A DNA stretch of 64,000 nt from Rhizobium sophorae (GCF_013087515.1 NZ_JABFCN010000011.1:20646-84645), one strand, 5' to 3'; positions 43,818 to 51,994 are shown, counted from the first letter of the stretch. A program made the numbers and translations. Notes: a model not told the origin generated them from the letters alone.

Positions 43818-44672
43818 ATGATCATGCTTCGTACGATCCCCTTCGACGAACCGCTCGCGGCTAGGCTCAAGATGGGGCCGGGCGACGGCGTCTCGCTCTA
43901 CTGGCTCGGACAGGCCGGTTTCGTGATCGATGCGGATGGCCGGCGCATCGTCATCGATCCCTATCTCTCGGATTCGCTTGCGGTCAAATATCGCGATGCC
44001 GCTTTTTCGCATGAGAGGATGGTCCCTGCACCACTGACGCCGGATCAGCTCGGGCCGGTCGACCTTGTGCTGTGCACGCATCATCACAGCGACCACATGG
44101 ACGGCGAGACGCTGAGCTTGCTGGCAAAACGCCTGCCTGAGCTGAACTTCGTGGTGCCCTCTGCTTCGCGTGAGTTCGCCATGCAGCGGATCGGTCTCGA
44201 TGCCAGCCGATTGATTGAGGTCGATGCCGGTGATCGTAAAACGATTGGAAGCCTGGAGCTCCATGTCATGCGTGCCGCGCACGAAACCCTGGAGCGCGAC
44301 GAGGCAGGAAAACACCGGTTTCTCGGCTACGGCATGGGCTTCGGCAATGTGAGAATCTTCCACTCAGGCGATACGATGCCGTTCGACGGGCAGAGTGAGG
44401 AGATCAAGGCCTTTGCGCCCGATCTGGCACTTCTGCCGGTCAATGGCCGCTCGGAGGCGCTGAGAACGTCCGGCTTTGCAGGCAACCTGACGCTTGCCGA
44501 AGCGATTACGCTTTCCGGTCGCTGCGCCATCGCCGCGATGATCGCCCATCACTACGGCATGTTCGCATTCAACACCATCGCGCCCGATGAGATCGACAAT
44601 GCGGCTGAGCAAGCACCCATCACGCTTCATCGCGCCCGCTACGGCATCGAGTTTCGTCTTGACGGTGCGTAG
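43818..44672 (+). CDS. Metallo-beta-lactamase-fold hydrolase, UlaG-like lactonase
   Basis: A 284-residue hydrolase. The HxHxDH metal site is at residues 88-93 (THHHSDHMD), and later ligands are in HSGDTMPF and AHHYGMF. The fold and N-terminus (LYWLGQAGFVIDADGRRIVIDPYLSD) match L-ascorbate-6-phosphate lactonase UlaG and related cytoplasmic lactonases or phosphodiesterases. A sugar-lactone phosphate is a plausible substrate. The stop overlaps a possible GTG of the regulator. Confidence 0.8.
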   Translation: MIMLRTIPFDEPLAARLKMGPGDGVSLYWLGQAGFVIDADGRRIVIDPYLSDSLAVKYRDAAFSHERMVPAPLTPDQLGPVDLVLCTHHHSDHMDGETLSLLAKRLPELNFVVPSASREFAMQRIGLDASRLIEVDAGDRKTIGSLELHVMRAAHETLERDEAGKHRFLGYGMGFGNVRIFHSGDTMPFDGQSEEIKAFAPDLALLPVNGRSEALRTSGFAGNLTLAEAITLSGRCAIAAMIAHHYGMFAFNTIAPDEIDNAAEQAPITLHRARYGIEFRLDGA

Positions 44673-44695
44673 TGCACAGTGGCAGGAAATCTCAG

Positions 44696-45589
44696 ATGGC
44701 ATATGAAGAGATATCCAGCCGCAATACCGGGCAAAACATACTCGAAATCGTGCGGCAGGCACTGCCTGGTCTTCGCAAATCCGAGCGCAAGGTGGCCAAC
44801 CGCGTGCTGGAGGATCCCAACCGCATTCTCAACGCCGCGCTCGCGGAGGCTGCGGCACTTTCCGATGTCAGCGAGCCGACGGTGATCCGCTTTTGCGTGG
44901 CGATCGGCTGCAGCGGCTACCAGGAATTCAAGCTCCGGCTTGCCCATAGCTTGGCGCTCGGTACGACCGCGACCCATTCCGTGCTTTCGAAGAATGACAG
45001 CACTGCGGAACTGGTCGAGAAGATCTTCGGCTATACGATGACCAGCCTCGATTGGGCGCGCAGCCATCTCGATACGCAGGCGCTGGGTGAAGCCATCGCC
45101 CTGCTTAGCGGGGCTCGGAGTATCGAGTTCTTCGGTCTCGGTGCCTCCGGCATCGTGGCGCTCGATGCGCAGCAAAAGTTTCCGCTGTTTGGCGTGCCTT
45201 GCGGCGCACAGGCCGACACCCACCAGCAATTGATGACGGCATCCATGATGCAGGCCGGCGACGTTGCGGTGATCTTCTCCAATACCGGGCACACGATCGC
45301 AATGATTGAGGTGGCCAAGGTGGCCAAGGATGGCGGCGCCAAAGTGATCGCGGTTTCCGGATCGCGCTCGCCACTGCTCGACCATTGCGATGTGGCGATC
45401 CTGGTCGAGACGCTCGACAATACCGATATCTATACGCCGACGATCTCGCGCATCGCGGCCCTCGTCGTCGTCGATATCCTCTGTTCGGCTGTCGGATTGC
45501 GTCGAGATGCCGAACATGGCCAGCGCTTTGAAAACATGAAGCAATTGCTTCGAAACCAGCGGGTGAACGGCCCAGTGAAAACGTCGTAA
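44696..45589 (+). CDS. RpiR-family transcriptional regulator
   Basis: A 297-residue regulator. The N-terminal HTH_6 domain (LRKSERKVANRVLEDPNRILNAAL region and DVSEPTVIRFCVAIGCSGYQEFK) is followed by a SIS phosphosugar-binding domain (residues about 125-260, with FFGLGASGIVALDAQQKF and FSNTGHTIAMIEVAK). Such regulators sense sugar phosphates. ATG 44696 with AGGA is preferred over a GTG at 44672 that overlaps the previous stop. It is the last gene of the cupin operon; the two HexR-like sites at 41.06 and 41.23 kb are its probable targets. Confidence 0.88.
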   Translation: MAYEEISSRNTGQNILEIVRQALPGLRKSERKVANRVLEDPNRILNAALAEAAALSDVSEPTVIRFCVAIGCSGYQEFKLRLAHSLALGTTATHSVLSKNDSTAELVEKIFGYTMTSLDWARSHLDTQALGEAIALLSGARSIEFFGLGASGIVALDAQQKFPLFGVPCGAQADTHQQLMTASMMQAGDVAVIFSNTGHTIAMIEVAKVAKDGGAKVIAVSGSRSPLLDHCDVAILVETLDNTDIYTPTISRIAALVVVDILCSAVGLRRDAEHGQRFENMKQLLRNQRVNGPVKTS

Positions 45590-46084
45590 GCGTACCGCGA
45601 TGTCGTCTGCCGGCTGATTGAGGGAACTTGCGAGGAACTCCGAATCCGGCATCGTCAACTTAACGAAACACGCACATCGACATGAGATAACGGGCTCGGA
45701 ACAAGAGCAGTTCGAAATCGTACGATAAGGCCGAACGGAGCATACGCTAGATTGACCACCATTCGAGCTCAAGCGGAGTTGATGGCCTGCTATGTGCATA
45801 ATCGAGCGGCGATTTCGAGAGCCAGTCGGGAACAGGAGCGCGCTCGATGGCCGGCGGTGCGCCGAAGCGGCGCGGATCGGCCCGGCGCGCCCCTCCGGTG
45901 TCCACATTTCTGCTTGCCGGGCGGGGTTTCCCATTGTTCGTCGACAAAGAGCGAGATCGCCACATACTCATCGCCGAGCGTGCGGTATTGCGTGGTCCGT
46001 TGAAATACCAGAACGGACAACTTACGGTCTCGGAGGAAAGCGGTCAGGAGAGATGACACTGCGCAAGGCTGGATCGCCGGATGA
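45590..46084. other. Intergenic stretch, no confident gene
   Basis: About 500 bases with short open frames on both strands but no start with a good ribosome-binding site and no recognisable family. A minus-strand stretch at about 45900-46020 reads RTTQYRTLGDEYVAISLF and looks protein-like, but I cannot assign it; it may be a decayed gene end. The neighbouring pseudogenes support decay here. Confidence 0.4.
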
Positions 46085-46357
46085 CGGTATGAAACCAAGC
46101 CTATCACGGCGCGCGGGCTTGCTCGCATGGTCGGCGTCAGTCAATCCGCCGTTTCGCGCGCCTTCACGCCAGGCGCCAGCATCGCCGCGGATCTGCGGGA
46201 AAAAAAATCTGCAGCACGCGGCCGAAATGGATTACCACCCGAATGCCATCGCCAGCATGCTTTCAAGGAGCAGGACGAATATCATCGGCATCGTCGTCTC
46301 CGATATGCAGAACCCCTTTTATCCGGCGCTCATCGAAAACCTTTCACGCGCACTGTC
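46085..46357 (+). pseudogene. LacI-family regulator remnant, frameshifted and truncated
   Basis: The frame at 46085-46205 reads KPITARGLARMVGVSQSAVS and then RAFTPGASIAADLREK, a LacI helix-turn-helix and hinge. At a run of eight A bases (46201-46208) the frame shifts by one; the continuation HAAEMDYHPNAIASMLSRSR and NIIGIVVSDMQNPFYPALIE follows in another frame. No start codon remains in the first frame because a stop lies at 46082-46084. The similarity ends at about 46357, so the effector domain is gone. Confidence 0.75.
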
Positions 46358-46777
46358 GTCGGGCGTGACCAATGCAACGCTCAGCGACACCTCAAGGCAA
46401 ATGGTCTCATCGAGCGGCGGCGCTATCAGGTAAACCCGGAAAGGTTCGAGTACCTCCTGACCCAGAAGGGATGGCAAATCGCGCCTATGATGCCTGTGCT
46501 CGCTCAGATCGGTGACCGCTTGGGATTGTCCGGGGCTTCAGAACCGCCGATGACGTTCGTCAATCGCAAAACAGGCGCCGAGGTGCATTGGAGCTTCATC
46601 GACCAGGAAACCGGTGAGCACGTGAACCCGGCTGATCTCGAAATCAAGGAAGGCCCTGGCGCTGACGAGCTAGTCCGGTGGCGATTGTCCTACGGGGAAA
46701 ACCGCCACAAGGTTCAGGTCGACGACGCGGCCGGCTCGGAGCGGACGGATGGGCTTGGATCCGGGAGTTATTCATGA
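46358..46777 (+). pseudogene. HxlR-family regulator remnant
   Basis: Directly after the LacI remnant, SGVTNATLSD in one frame and LKANGLIERRRYQVNPERFE, then YLLTQKGWQIAPMMPVLAQI, in the next frame match the winged-helix part of HxlR/MarR-like regulators, with a frameshift at about 46392. A C-terminal tail (MTFVNRKTGAEVHW and beyond) also fits longer HxlR proteins. The N-terminal third is missing. It appears joined to the LacI remnant by a deletion. Confidence 0.65.
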
Positions 46778-46890
46778 CGCGAGACCTCCTGACAAGCGTG
46801 AACATTGATTCGGTTCCGTGATGGCGCGAATCAGGGAGACGGGCATTTATGCCTTTACCCAGCTGGGCCACAGGCGCTCCGTGTAGCGGA

Positions 46891-46915
46891 GGAACTATAT
46901 CGTATCGGTGGCGTT
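46891..46915 (+). promoter_or_regulatory. EcfG-type general-stress promoter
   Basis: GGAAC (46891-46895), 16 bases, then CGTT (46912-46915) match the alphaproteobacterial EcfG promoter form GGAAC-N16/17-CGTT exactly. Transcription would start about 25-30 bases before the DUF1236 start codon at 46951. Confidence 0.65.
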
Positions 46916-46950
46916 TACCGGGACACTCAAAATCCTGGGAGGTTAACAAC

Positions 46951-47238
46951 ATGAAAACACTGGTCATCTCTGCCGCAGCGCTGTTTCTGTCACTCGGAGG
47001 CGCGGCGGTCGCGCAGACGACGACGGTCGTCGTTCCTGGCGAGGTCAGAACCTATGTCGAAAAACAGGAAACGCCATCCGTCACCTTTGAAGGTGACGTC
47101 GCAGTCGGTACGGCGCTTCCTGACACGGTCGAGATCCACACGATCCCCGATCAACCTGATTACGGTTATGTAGTCGTCAACAAAAAACGTGTGCTCGTCA
47201 ATCCGAAGACCCGCACGGTGATTGAGGTCGTCCAATAA
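46951..47238 (+). CDS. Small exported DUF1236-family protein
   Basis: A 95-residue protein with a Sec signal peptide (MKTLVISAAALFLSLGGAAVAQ) and a compact DUF1236 domain: a YVEKQETPSV segment, VGTALPDTVEIHTIPDQPDY and the end YVVVNKKRVLVNPKTRTVIE. ATG 46951 follows GGGAGG. It is probably periplasmic; function unknown. Two larger paralogues lie at 51.5 and 52.0 kb, and an EcfG-type promoter precedes it, which suggests stress expression. Confidence 0.85.
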   Translation: MKTLVISAAALFLSLGGAAVAQTTTVVVPGEVRTYVEKQETPSVTFEGDVAVGTALPDTVEIHTIPDQPDYGYVVVNKKRVLVNPKTRTVIEVVQ

Positions 47239-47246
47239 ATTGAAGC

Positions 47247-47275
47247 ATCGCGGGCCTGCTTCCAAGGCCCGCGAT
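47247..47275 (+). terminator. Hairpin terminator between convergent genes
   Basis: A perfect 11-bp stem (47247-47257, 47265-47275) with a 7-base loop lies just after the small DUF1236 gene and before the end of the convergent glycosyltransferase. It could serve both strands; T content after it is low. Confidence 0.65.
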
Positions 47276-47283
47276 TCCTCTCC

Positions 47284-48420
47284 TCAGGTGCCGTTCGCTC
47301 GGGGAGCGAGGGCTGAATTCAGCTTGGCATCCACCGCAGCCAGCCGCATCAGATGACGTCGTAATCGCGGGGTCTCCTTTGGGCATTCCAGACGCGAAGG
47401 AGCAATATGATCGTCGAATTTCATCTTCATTCGCGGTTGATATTCATGGTTTGCTGTGGTCGTCCCGAGACGAAGACAGTGTTGTATTCCGCGCAGACCC
47501 TTCTCGAGCACAAGTCGAACCACGAAACACGGGTCGCTTCGTAATATCGGCCGAAGCGTCACGAGTGACAGATAGCTTCTCCGAGCCTGTCGGAATTCCC
47601 AAAACGCATATTTTCGGGTGGCGTCGATTGCACTTCCGATCGCGTATCGGGGGAGCTGCGGATTTGCGGCCAGCGAGCGCTTAACGACCTCCAGAGCACT
47701 TTTGCCCATTCGCAGGTGATCGGAAGACATGCTGCCGGGATGCTTTCGATATCCCACCAGCCGTTCGGGAACGACTTCGATGAAGTAGCGTGCGGCTAGC
47801 TTGAGCTCGAAATCGAGGTCCTCGCAGCCTCCAAGACCGGCTGCTGCATATGAGCTATCGAACCCACCTATCGCAAGCGCGGCGTTCCGCCGGACGAGAA
47901 GCGCGCTTCCATTCCCTATATACTTAACGTTCAGATGCCGGGCGTAGATATATCCTCTTGCGACATCGGAACTGCCAGGGCGAATGATCTCGTCGTCCTC
48001 GTTGATGATGTAATGCAGCGTGTAGACCGCAGCCCAGTGCGAAGGCAACCGGTTGAGCCCGTTCACCTGTTTTTCGATTTTCGTTGGGTGCCAGAGATCG
48101 TCCGCATCGAGGAATGCAACGAATCGACCTGATGATGCCTCGATCCCAGTATTCCTCGCGGCGGCGACACCGCGGTTGGGGGTGGACAGGAGGCGGATCC
48201 GAGAGTCCGACACCGCTATCTGCTCGACGAGTTTTGCGGTGTTGTCCGTGGAACCGTCGTTGACAACGATAATCTCCAGGGCGGCGTAGGTCTGGCGAAC
48301 AGCGGACCGAAGCGTGCGCTCAATATAATTAGACGCGTTGAAGGCCGGGATGACTACTGAGACCAGAGGCTGGTCAGAATGAAGTGTGTCGCGTCGATCC
48401 TCATCTTTAAATGAAAGCAT
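47284..48420 (-). CDS. Family 2 glycosyltransferase
   Basis: A 378-residue GT-A fold glycosyltransferase. The N-terminal nucleotide-sugar region VSVVIPAFNASNYIERTL and VVNDGSTDNT is followed by FLDADDLW (the DxD metal motif, about residue 100) and a C-terminal helix-rich part with no membrane spans. It should transfer a sugar to a polysaccharide or lipid carrier at the cytoplasmic face. No other polysaccharide genes are near, so it is an isolated gene, perhaps recently acquired. The start at 48420 lacks a strong ribosome-binding site. Confidence 0.82.
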   Translation of the reverse strand: MLSFKDEDRRDTLHSDQPLVSVVIPAFNASNYIERTLRSAVRQTYAALEIIVVNDGSTDNTAKLVEQIAVSDSRIRLLSTPNRGVAAARNTGIEASSGRFVAFLDADDLWHPTKIEKQVNGLNRLPSHWAAVYTLHYIINEDDEIIRPGSSDVARGYIYARHLNVKYIGNGSALLVRRNAALAIGGFDSSYAAAGLGGCEDLDFELKLAARYFIEVVPERLVGYRKHPGSMSSDHLRMGKSALEVVKRSLAANPQLPRYAIGSAIDATRKYAFWEFRQARRSYLSLVTLRPILRSDPCFVVRLVLEKGLRGIQHCLRLGTTTANHEYQPRMKMKFDDHIAPSRLECPKETPRLRRHLMRLAAVDAKLNSALAPRANGT

Positions 48421-48809
48421 TGCAGATCTCTCGCCACGTCAACCAAAAGATACTTTCGTACAGATGAAGGGACTCTTTTTGATTTCTGCCTTTTTCGTAC
48501 ATTCAACTCGGAGCGGCCAAATCCCCGCCGCCGACATTGTTGGAAGATCACCAACGCCTACACTCTAACTTTGTTCTGCGAGCGCAAACGGACTTTGGTC
48601 CGACGTAGACCCCTCTACTTTGGTAGAAGAGGCTAGATATGAGAGCCGTACTTTGGTGGAAACTGAAAGAGTTCGGGCCTGACATCAAGGTCTGGTCCTC
48701 GGACACTTCGGTCGTGCGGATCGTGGACAGGGCGCGGGCGCGCGATCTCAGCGAGGCATCCGGATCCCGGACCTTGGTTGGGGGTACTTGAGACTCAAGT
48801 CCTACACGT
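48421..48809. other. Intergenic stretch, no confident gene
   Basis: About 390 bases upstream of the glycosyltransferase and response-regulator genes. I see no gene, only short open frames without family resemblance. The divergent promoters should lie here; the only recognised one is the EcfG-type box just to its right. Confidence 0.5.
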
Positions 48810-48834
48810 GGAACCGCTTGTGGTGGGCAGTGTT
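48810..48834 (+). promoter_or_regulatory. EcfG-type promoter, near match
   Basis: GGAAC (48810-48814), 16 bases, then TGTT (48831-48834), one base from the consensus CGTT. It lies 59 bases before the single-domain response regulator. Confidence 0.5.
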
Positions 48835-48893
48835 TTCGATTGGCGACGCCAGAGAGCGTCGCGCCGATTTTGTAGCCGCCCTGGAGACGAACC

Positions 48894-49262
48894 ATGCGCC
48901 TGCTTATCGTGGAAGACGAACCGGAAATCGCTCTGGTGATCGAGGACGTCGCGATCGACGCCGGATTCGAAATCACTGGCATCGCGGGGAACATGTCGGA
49001 GGCTCTGGAGCTCGGCGCCGAAGCAGACATCGCCATCATCGACGTCCGGCTCGGGGATGGAATCACGGGACCGTCCATCGCCCGCGCCCTCTTTTCCGGA
49101 TTCGGACTTGGGGTGGTGTATTTCACCGTGAACCCCGGCCTTATCGAAAACCCGGAGGGCGTCACCAAACCGGCGAGCCCCGAAAGAATAGTGGACGCGT
49201 TGTCCATGGCAGCCAAGAACGCAAGAACGCATCGCGTCGCGAGCTTGCCCACCTTCCACTGA
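48894..49262 (+). CDS. Single-domain response regulator (CheY-like)
   Basis: A 122-residue receiver domain without an output domain. Acidic residues are in VEDEP, the phosphoacceptor is Asp50 (IAIIDVRLGDG), Thr78 lies in YFTVN and Lys92 in VTKP. Such proteins modulate kinases or act in stress signalling; in rhizobia some belong to the general stress response. No histidine kinase lies beside it. An EcfG-like promoter is upstream. Confidence 0.85.
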   Translation: MRLLIVEDEPEIALVIEDVAIDAGFEITGIAGNMSEALELGAEADIAIIDVRLGDGITGPSIARALFSGFGLGVVYFTVNPGLIENPEGVTKPASPERIVDALSMAAKNARTHRVASLPTFH

Positions 49263-49639
49263 ACGCCTGAGGCGCCGTTGATCGGCTTCCTCCCCGAACC
49301 CAATGCTGCCGACACCATTCCTGTTGCCTGGAGATGCACCTGCCCACGCCGCAATCGTATGAGGCGGCTGTGCTCGAATTTTTCAACGAAGGCTACCCTC
49401 GGGAACTCCCCACGACGCCCGACTTGGATCGACAGCGCGTCACCAGGGAGGTTCTGACTGGATACAGCAACATTGCTAAAACCTCCCTGGTGTCCTCTCA
49501 ACAGGATGAGGAAGATTTAAGCGAGATAGCGCCGAGGGGAAGACGGACCTAAGTCTGACTGGCGCACCAGGACCTGCTTCTCATGTTAGGATTGAAGTAA
49601 TTGAAGCTCCGTGGAGGGACGGAACAGGAGGACGATATT
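49263..49639. other. Intergenic stretch with decayed duplicate leader
   Basis: Nothing protein-like is supported. From about 49441 the sequence parallels 50884-51099, the leader of the intact BON-domain gene, including a hairpin and the phrases GCGCCGAGGG and GACGGACCTAAGTC. Confidence 0.55.
49441..49492 (+). repeat. Leader hairpin, copy A
   Basis: A perfect 13-bp inverted repeat CACCAGGGAGGTT / AACCTCCCTGGTG (49441-49453, 49480-49492) around a 26-base loop. A counterpart at 50885-50932 keeps the stem while one base pair changes from C-G to T-A, which points to a selected RNA or DNA structure. Confidence 0.6.
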
Positions 49640-49886
49640 CCGACAACGCCAGCCATGAAGAGCGTTGCTCCCAAGGCGGTAGTTCAGCCTCGACCATCGC
49701 GACGATCGAAGCGGCCCTTTCCGCTGATCTGGATATCGACAGCAGCGCCATCTCGGCCCCGCGGTCCTGCTTGGAGGCTACATAACAAACGCCGCCGACC
49801 GCGAGAAAGGCATCTCGCTTGCGGCGATGATCGGCGGCAAGGAGAACGTTCAGGACCGGATGCTGAGCCGCTTCCCCACGCAGTAG
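49640..49886 (+). pseudogene. Decayed duplicate of the BON-domain gene
   Basis: The sequence parallels the intact gene at 51100-51372: SHEERCSQGGSSASTIATIE and AALSADLDIDSSAI are readable in one frame. Bases equal to about 16 positions of the intact gene are then missing and the frame shifts; the rest reads GPAVLLGGYITNAADREKG and ENVQDRMLSRFPTQ before the stop at 49884. It is an inactivated copy of a tandem duplication. Confidence 0.8.
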
Positions 49887-50139
49887 CGCGTCGCAATCTT
49901 TCAGATTCTCTACCAGTCCTGTCGCCGGAGCCGGACGCGATCAGATATCTGAACCAGCATACCATGTCGTTTCGCTGGGGCCCGCAAAATCACGATATAA
50001 CGCAGGCCTAACTAAAAGTGTTCAGTCGCTCATAGAGTGTCTCTAGACGTTTCCCAAACGCTTGCCATGTCTATGCCGAACAGCCAGTCGATGGACCACA
50101 GATGGCTTTTCTTTAGCCCGAGGAGATGGAGAGTGCAGC

Positions 50140-50751
50140 TTGACAGCCATCACGATAGCGATCGTGGACGACCACCCTCTTTTTCGAGAAGGGGTGAGCC
50201 GCACTCTGTCCGAAATTGATGATTTCGTCATTGTAGGCGAAGGGGAGAGCGCCGATGACGCGACCACGCTGGCGACGTCCCACAGGCCCGACGTCCTTGT
50301 GCTCGACGTGTCCATGCCCGGAGGAGGAATCGACGCGATTTCCGATATCCTGGCACGAAGCCCACAGACAAAGGTCCTGATGCTGACCGCCTCGGAGGAC
50401 GTCGACTCTGTTGTCGCGGCACTACGACGGGGCGCAGCCGGATATATCGTCAAGGGTATCGGATCACGCGGACTTGCCGAGGCCATTCGAACGGTCGTCG
50501 GAGGCTCGAGGTACATCTCGCCGAGCATGCGCGCCAAGGTCGAAAAAACTCTTCTCGACAGACCGGCTTCACTGACGCCCCGCGAAACCGAGGTGATAGA
50601 ACTGGTCGCCGGCGGACTTACCAACAAGCAAATCGCGCGCCGTCTGGACCTCCAGGAGAAAACGATCAAGCATCACATGACCGAAATACTGTCCAAGCTT
50701 GGCGCCACCAATCGAACGGAAGCAGCAATCAGATGGCGCCAAGGCGCCTAG
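50140..50751 (+). CDS. LuxR/NarL-family response regulator
   Basis: A 203-residue two-domain regulator. The receiver domain has AIVDDHPLFREG, phosphoacceptor Asp56 in VLVLDVSMPGGG, Thr in MLTASED and Lys in YIVKGIG. The C-terminal helix-turn-helix is LTPRETEVIELVAGG, with NKQIARRLDLQEKTIKHHMT. The start is TTG 50140 after GGAGAG; upstream codons in frame lack a start with a ribosome-binding site. No cognate kinase is adjacent, so it is an orphan that may regulate the surrounding envelope-stress genes. Confidence 0.85.
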   Translation: MTAITIAIVDDHPLFREGVSRTLSEIDDFVIVGEGESADDATTLATSHRPDVLVLDVSMPGGGIDAISDILARSPQTKVLMLTASEDVDSVVAALRRGAAGYIVKGIGSRGLAEAIRTVVGGSRYISPSMRAKVEKTLLDRPASLTPRETEVIELVAGGLTNKQIARRLDLQEKTIKHHMTEILSKLGATNRTEAAIRWRQGA

Positions 50752-51099
50752 CGGAGGTAGCGTAGCTACGGAACTGAAGGCGCACGGGCTGATCGCCAAG
50801 GATTCGAGGTCGCCGACCGTTCGGATTTCTATCCGTGTCCTACAAGCGCAAAGCATTCCGCATTTATAGCGGCGTTGGGAGTCATCAGGGAGGTTCCGAC
50901 TGGAGTTGGGCAACATCCTAAAACCTCCCTGACGTCTTGCAAGGATTCACGAACCTGACGTCCTTGCAAGGGAGAATCTAAGCCGGATCGCGCCGAGGGA
51001 AAGGCGGACTTAAGTCCGGCTGGCGATGTCAGGACACGCTGCTCATATCTCATGCGAGGTAACGTGAAGATCCGTGGAGGGGCGGGACAGGAGGAGAAT
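50752..51099. other. Intergenic leader of the BON-domain gene
   Basis: No gene is seen. The stretch holds the second copy of the hairpin leader (50885-50932) and a direct repeat GACGTCTTGCAAGG / GACGTCCTTGCAAGG at about 50932-50972. A long untranslated leader or a small RNA is possible. Confidence 0.45.
50885..50932 (+). repeat. Leader hairpin, copy B
   Basis: An 11-bp inverted repeat TCAGGGAGGTT / AACCTCCCTGA (50885-50895, 50922-50932), parallel to copy A with a compensatory base-pair change. It lies about 170 bases before the intact BON-domain gene. Confidence 0.6.
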
Positions 51100-51372
51100 A
51101 TGAAGTTCGGCCCCGATAGCTACAATCACGAAGAGCGCTGCTCGCAAGGCCACAGCTCCGCGTCGACCATCGCAACAATTGAAGCAGCCCTTTCCGCCGA
51201 TCCGGATATCGACAGCAGTGCCATCGAGATCAGGATGCTCGGCCCTGTCGTCCTGCTCGAAGGCTTTATAACCAAGGCTGTGGACCGCGACAAAGCGATC
51301 TCGCTTGCCGCGATGATCGTCGGCTGGGAGAACGTCCAGGACCGGATGCTGAGCCGCTTTCCCATGCAGTAG
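51100..51372 (+). CDS. BON-domain protein
   Basis: A 90-residue protein with no signal peptide. Residues about 20-90 form a BON domain: STIATIEAALSADPDIDSSA, IEIRMLGPVVLLEGFI and RDKAISLAAMIVGWENVQDR. BON domains bind membranes or phospholipids and often occur in stress-induced proteins such as OsmY. ATG 51100 follows AGGAGGAG. A frameshifted duplicate lies 1.4 kb upstream. Confidence 0.82.
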   Translation: MKFGPDSYNHEERCSQGHSSASTIATIEAALSADPDIDSSAIEIRMLGPVVLLEGFITKAVDRDKAISLAAMIVGWENVQDRMLSRFPMQ

Positions 51373-51433
51373 GCAGGCGAATCCTACGCTAGGACCAAGG
51401 TCTGTCCAAGCCCCGGCATGAAGTCCTACGTCT

Positions 51434-51458
51434 GGAACACTTCCTCCATCTCTCGGTT
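51434..51458 (+). promoter_or_regulatory. EcfG-type promoter, near match
   Basis: GGAAC (51434-51438), 16 bases, then GGTT (51455-51458), one base from CGTT. It lies 41 bases before the DUF1236 start at 51500. A phrase AAGTCCTAC precedes both this box and the one at 48810. Confidence 0.5.
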
Positions 51459-51499
51459 GTCTCCCTAGCGGAACCAACCGCATCCAAGGAGGAAAACAG

Positions 51500-51895
51500 A
51501 TGAATATCAAAGTCGTAGGGATCGCCGCGAGCATCCTGTTGGCAGCGACCTCTGCCTTTGCGCAGTCTTCGACTGTAACAGGAGCAGTAGGCGGTGCCGC
51601 AACGGGTGCGATTGTCGGCGGCCCGGTCGGTGCTGCTGTCGGCGGCATTGTCGGCGGCGTGGCAGGTAGCGTCATCGATCCGCCGCCGCAGCAGGTGGTG
51701 ACCTATGTTCAGCAGGCTCCGGCACCGACCACGCGCGTCGTGGTGAAGGAGAAGATAGTCGTCGGACAGCCCCTGCCGGAGACCGTGGTCGTGACGCCCA
51801 TTCCCGATGACCCCACGTATGCATACGCGATCGTCAACGACCAGCGTGTGATTGTCGAACCTTCCTCCCGGAAGGTGATCCAGGTCATCCAGTGA
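51500..51895 (+). CDS. Exported DUF1236 protein with glycine-zipper segment
   Basis: A 131-residue protein. A Sec signal peptide (MNIKVVGIAASILLAATSAFAQ) is followed by a glycine-zipper-like region (residues about 30-58, GxxxG repeats such as GGAATGAIVGGPVGAAVGG) that may insert into or associate with a membrane. The DUF1236 domain then has VGQPLPETVVVTPIPDDPTY and YAIVNDQRVIVEPSSRKVIQ. ATG 51500 follows GGAGG. It is probably a periplasmic or outer-envelope protein. Confidence 0.85.
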   Translation: MNIKVVGIAASILLAATSAFAQSSTVTGAVGGAATGAIVGGPVGAAVGGIVGGVAGSVIDPPPQQVVTYVQQAPAPTTRVVVKEKIVVGQPLPETVVVTPIPDDPTYAYAIVNDQRVIVEPSSRKVIQVIQ

Positions 51896-51900
51896 CCTTC

Positions 51901-51918
51901 GGGCGGCTTCGGCCGCCC
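51901..51918 (+). terminator. Short GC hairpin after DUF1236 gene
   Basis: GGGCGGC-TTCG-GCCGCCC, a 7-bp stem with a stable TTCG tetraloop, lies five bases after the stop codon. No T run follows, so it may be a weak terminator or processing signal. Confidence 0.55.
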
Positions 51919-51994
51919 CTTCCAACCATCAGGGCAAGCAATGACGCATGAGAATGCGGGGCGGCATCGTGTGCCCAAACTTCGGAGAGTAATC

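Noticed and set aside
42270..44363. A 697-codon open frame on the minus strand
   Set aside because: It lies antisense to three well-supported genes (AroE-like, D-2-hydroxyacid dehydrogenase, metallohydrolase). Its translation is His/Arg/Asp-rich with no family pattern, as expected for an opposite-strand shadow in high-GC DNA.
45790..46128. A 112-codon minus-strand frame with a protein-like middle
   Set aside because: No start with a ribosome-binding site, no family match, and it overlaps the LacI remnant. Left as unassigned intergenic sequence.
48548..49501. A 317-codon minus-strand open frame covering the single-domain response regulator
   Set aside because: The opposite strand encodes a clear receiver domain with its phosphoacceptor Asp and an EcfG-type promoter. 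The minus-strand frame shows no domain.
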